From NCBI GenBank assembly GCA_944390275.1, contig CALXPL010000001.1, positions 434,001-498,000 of the forward strand: a stretch of 64,000 nt of DNA, in the 5' to 3' direction. Made by a program: the position numbers and the translations under genes. Origin of the DNA: an uncultured Alphaproteobacteria bacterium (GTDB taxonomy: Bacteria > Pseudomonadota > Alphaproteobacteria > RF32 > CAG-239). The notes beneath the pieces were generated by a model. It saw only the letters and a program-made list of their open reading frames with translations, did not search any database and was not told where the DNA came from. The first letter of the stretch is position 1; each line of letters begins with the position of its first letter. Shown in pieces: positions 63,070 to 64,000 of this stretch.

Positions 63070-64000
63070 ATGTTATTTTCTTCTATGACATTTGTTTTTT
63101 TGTTTATGCCGATTGTGTGCGGTCTTTATCTTTTGGCTCGTAAAGAAATCCGTAATTATCTGCTTTTGATTGCCAGCGTCCTTTTCTATGCTTGGGGAGA
63201 ACCGAGTTATCTCGCTATTATGATTTTGACGATATTGGTTAATTATATCGGTGCTAATTATATTTATCGCAGTCATAATGAAAAACATCGTAAACAGATT
63301 CTGTGTCTTTCTCTTTTGCTTAATCTGGCGTTCCTTTTTTATTTCAAATATTTTAATTTTGTGATTGATAATCTTAATGATGTTTTTCATTTAAATGCTC
63401 ATTTTATTGATGTGATTATGCCTATCGGCATTTCTTTTTACACATTTCAAGCAATGTCTTATTTGATTGATGTTTATCGTCGTGAAGTGCCTGCGCAAAG
63501 AGATATTTATAAATTAGCCCTTTATATTACTCTTTTCCCTCAGCTTGTTGCCGGTCCGATTGTGAAATATCATGATGTTGAGAAACAAATTGATAATCGT
63601 TCGGTTACTTTTGATAAAGTTGCTTTAGGTGTTAAACGCTTTATCATCGGTTTAGCGAAAAAAATGCTCATCGCTAATACTTTGGGAGCAGTTGCCGATA
63701 AAATTTTTGCTTTACCCGTTGAGCAATTTGATACCTTTACGGCATGGTTGGGCGCAATTGCTTATTCTTTACAACTTTATTATGATTTTAGCGGTTATTC
63801 GGATATGGCTATCGGTTTGGGAATGATTTTTGGTTTTCGTTTTTTAGAAAACTTTAATTATCCATATATTTCTAAATCAATAACCGAATTTTGGCGGCGA
63901 TGGCATATTTCTTTATCAACTTGGTTTAAAGAATATTTGTATATTCCTTTGGGTGGAAATCGTGTTTCTCCAAAACGTACTTATTTTAATCTTTTTGTTG
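63070..64000 (+). CDS. MBOAT-family O-acyltransferase, AlgI-like (3' end outside window)
   Basis: About 310 residues are visible before the right edge. The product begins MLFSSMTFVFLFMPIV and has many membrane spans. Key segments are MPIGISFYTFQAMSYLIDVYR, LFPQLVAGPIVKY, QLYYDFSGYSDMAIGLG and FWRRWHISLSTWFKEYLYIPLGGN, the AlgI-type MBOAT signature; a catalytic His would lie beyond the last segment. It moves acetyl groups across the inner membrane for the AlgX-like partner just upstream. Stop lies outside. Confidence 0.93.
   Translation, partial: MLFSSMTFVFLFMPIVCGLYLLARKEIRNYLLLIASVLFYAWGEPSYLAIMILTILVNYIGANYIYRSHNEKHRKQILCLSLLLNLAFLFYFKYFNFVIDNLNDVFHLNAHFIDVIMPIGISFYTFQAMSYLIDVYRREVPAQRDIYKLALYITLFPQLVAGPIVKYHDVEKQIDNRSVTFDKVALGVKRFIIGLAKKMLIANTLGAVADKIFALPVEQFDTFTAWLGAIAYSLQLYYDFSGYSDMAIGLGMIFGFRFLENFNYPYISKSITEFWRRWHISLSTWFKEYLYIPLGGNRVSPKRTYFNLFV

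Overview
The window is a 64 kb piece of an AT-rich (roughly one-third GC by eye) Gram-negative chromosome, read with the standard bacterial code. An alphaproteobacterium is the best fit. The block pal, cpoB, tilS, ftsH, glmM, the run tRNA-Tyr, tRNA-Gly, tuf, an ELM1-type protein, a short dicluster ferredoxin and candidate alphaproteobacterial heat-shock promoters all point that way. The low GC and the many small secreted or Cys-rich proteins suggest a host- or gut-associated, uncultured lineage; this is inference. I see no prophage, insertion sequence, CRISPR array or rRNA.

Layout. 1-8.8 kb: the 3' part of an AsmA-like gene, galU, a truncated Cys-rich repeat protein, an ELM1-like protein, three small envelope genes, a CbpA-type DnaJ coupled to a DUF1349 protein, and a periplasmic nitroreductase. 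8.8-18.1 kb: tRNA-Ser, a metallophosphoesterase, two orphan genes without Shine-Dalgarno sites, the pal to glmM block, two small genes, and a small YjfB-like gene on the minus strand. 18.2-27.4 kb: an orphan zincin-like protein, uvrC, pgsA with a basic tail, an OmpR/EnvZ-type two-component pair, and a large acidic repeat protein. 27.4-31.3 kb (minus): a GT2 plus TupA-like ATP-grasp fusion, a second GT2 and a lipoprotein. 31.5-35.2 kb: a secreted nuclease, rplU-rpmA-obgE-rsfS and rlmH. 35.2-40.7 kb (minus): an ankyrin protein, thrS, a GT4 glycosyltransferase, tuf and two tRNAs. 40.8-47.6 kb: murQ, rlmB, an ABC ATPase, a giant permease/GldG/DUF4340-like fusion and a cation efflux protein, all overlapping or nearly so. 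47.7-54.7 kb: a DUF2207 protein, a GlmU-like uridylyltransferase lacking its acetyltransferase half, an M3 peptidase and typA. 54.9-64 kb: a small membrane protein, a structured RNA leader in front of an orphan 704-aa protein, a PfkB kinase, a ferredoxin, htpG, and an AlgX-like/MBOAT acetylation pair cut by the right edge.

How the genes fit together. Much of the window serves the envelope: UDP-sugar supply (galU, glmM, GlmU-like), MurNAc recycling (murQ), glycan assembly (three glycosyltransferases), O-acetylation, the Pal system and phospholipid synthesis. A second theme is protein quality control: ftsH, the DnaJ homologue and htpG each carry a [C/G]TTG-N20-C[T/C]ATAT promoter-like element with a 17-nt spacer between hexamers.

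The best candidate for something undescribed is at 55.24-57.7 kb. A good promoter precedes about 290 nt of densely paired RNA ending in an intrinsic terminator, then a ribosome binding site and a 704-aa cytosolic protein of no family I recognise. Two pairings in the RNA are mutually exclusive, and one of them would disarm the terminator.
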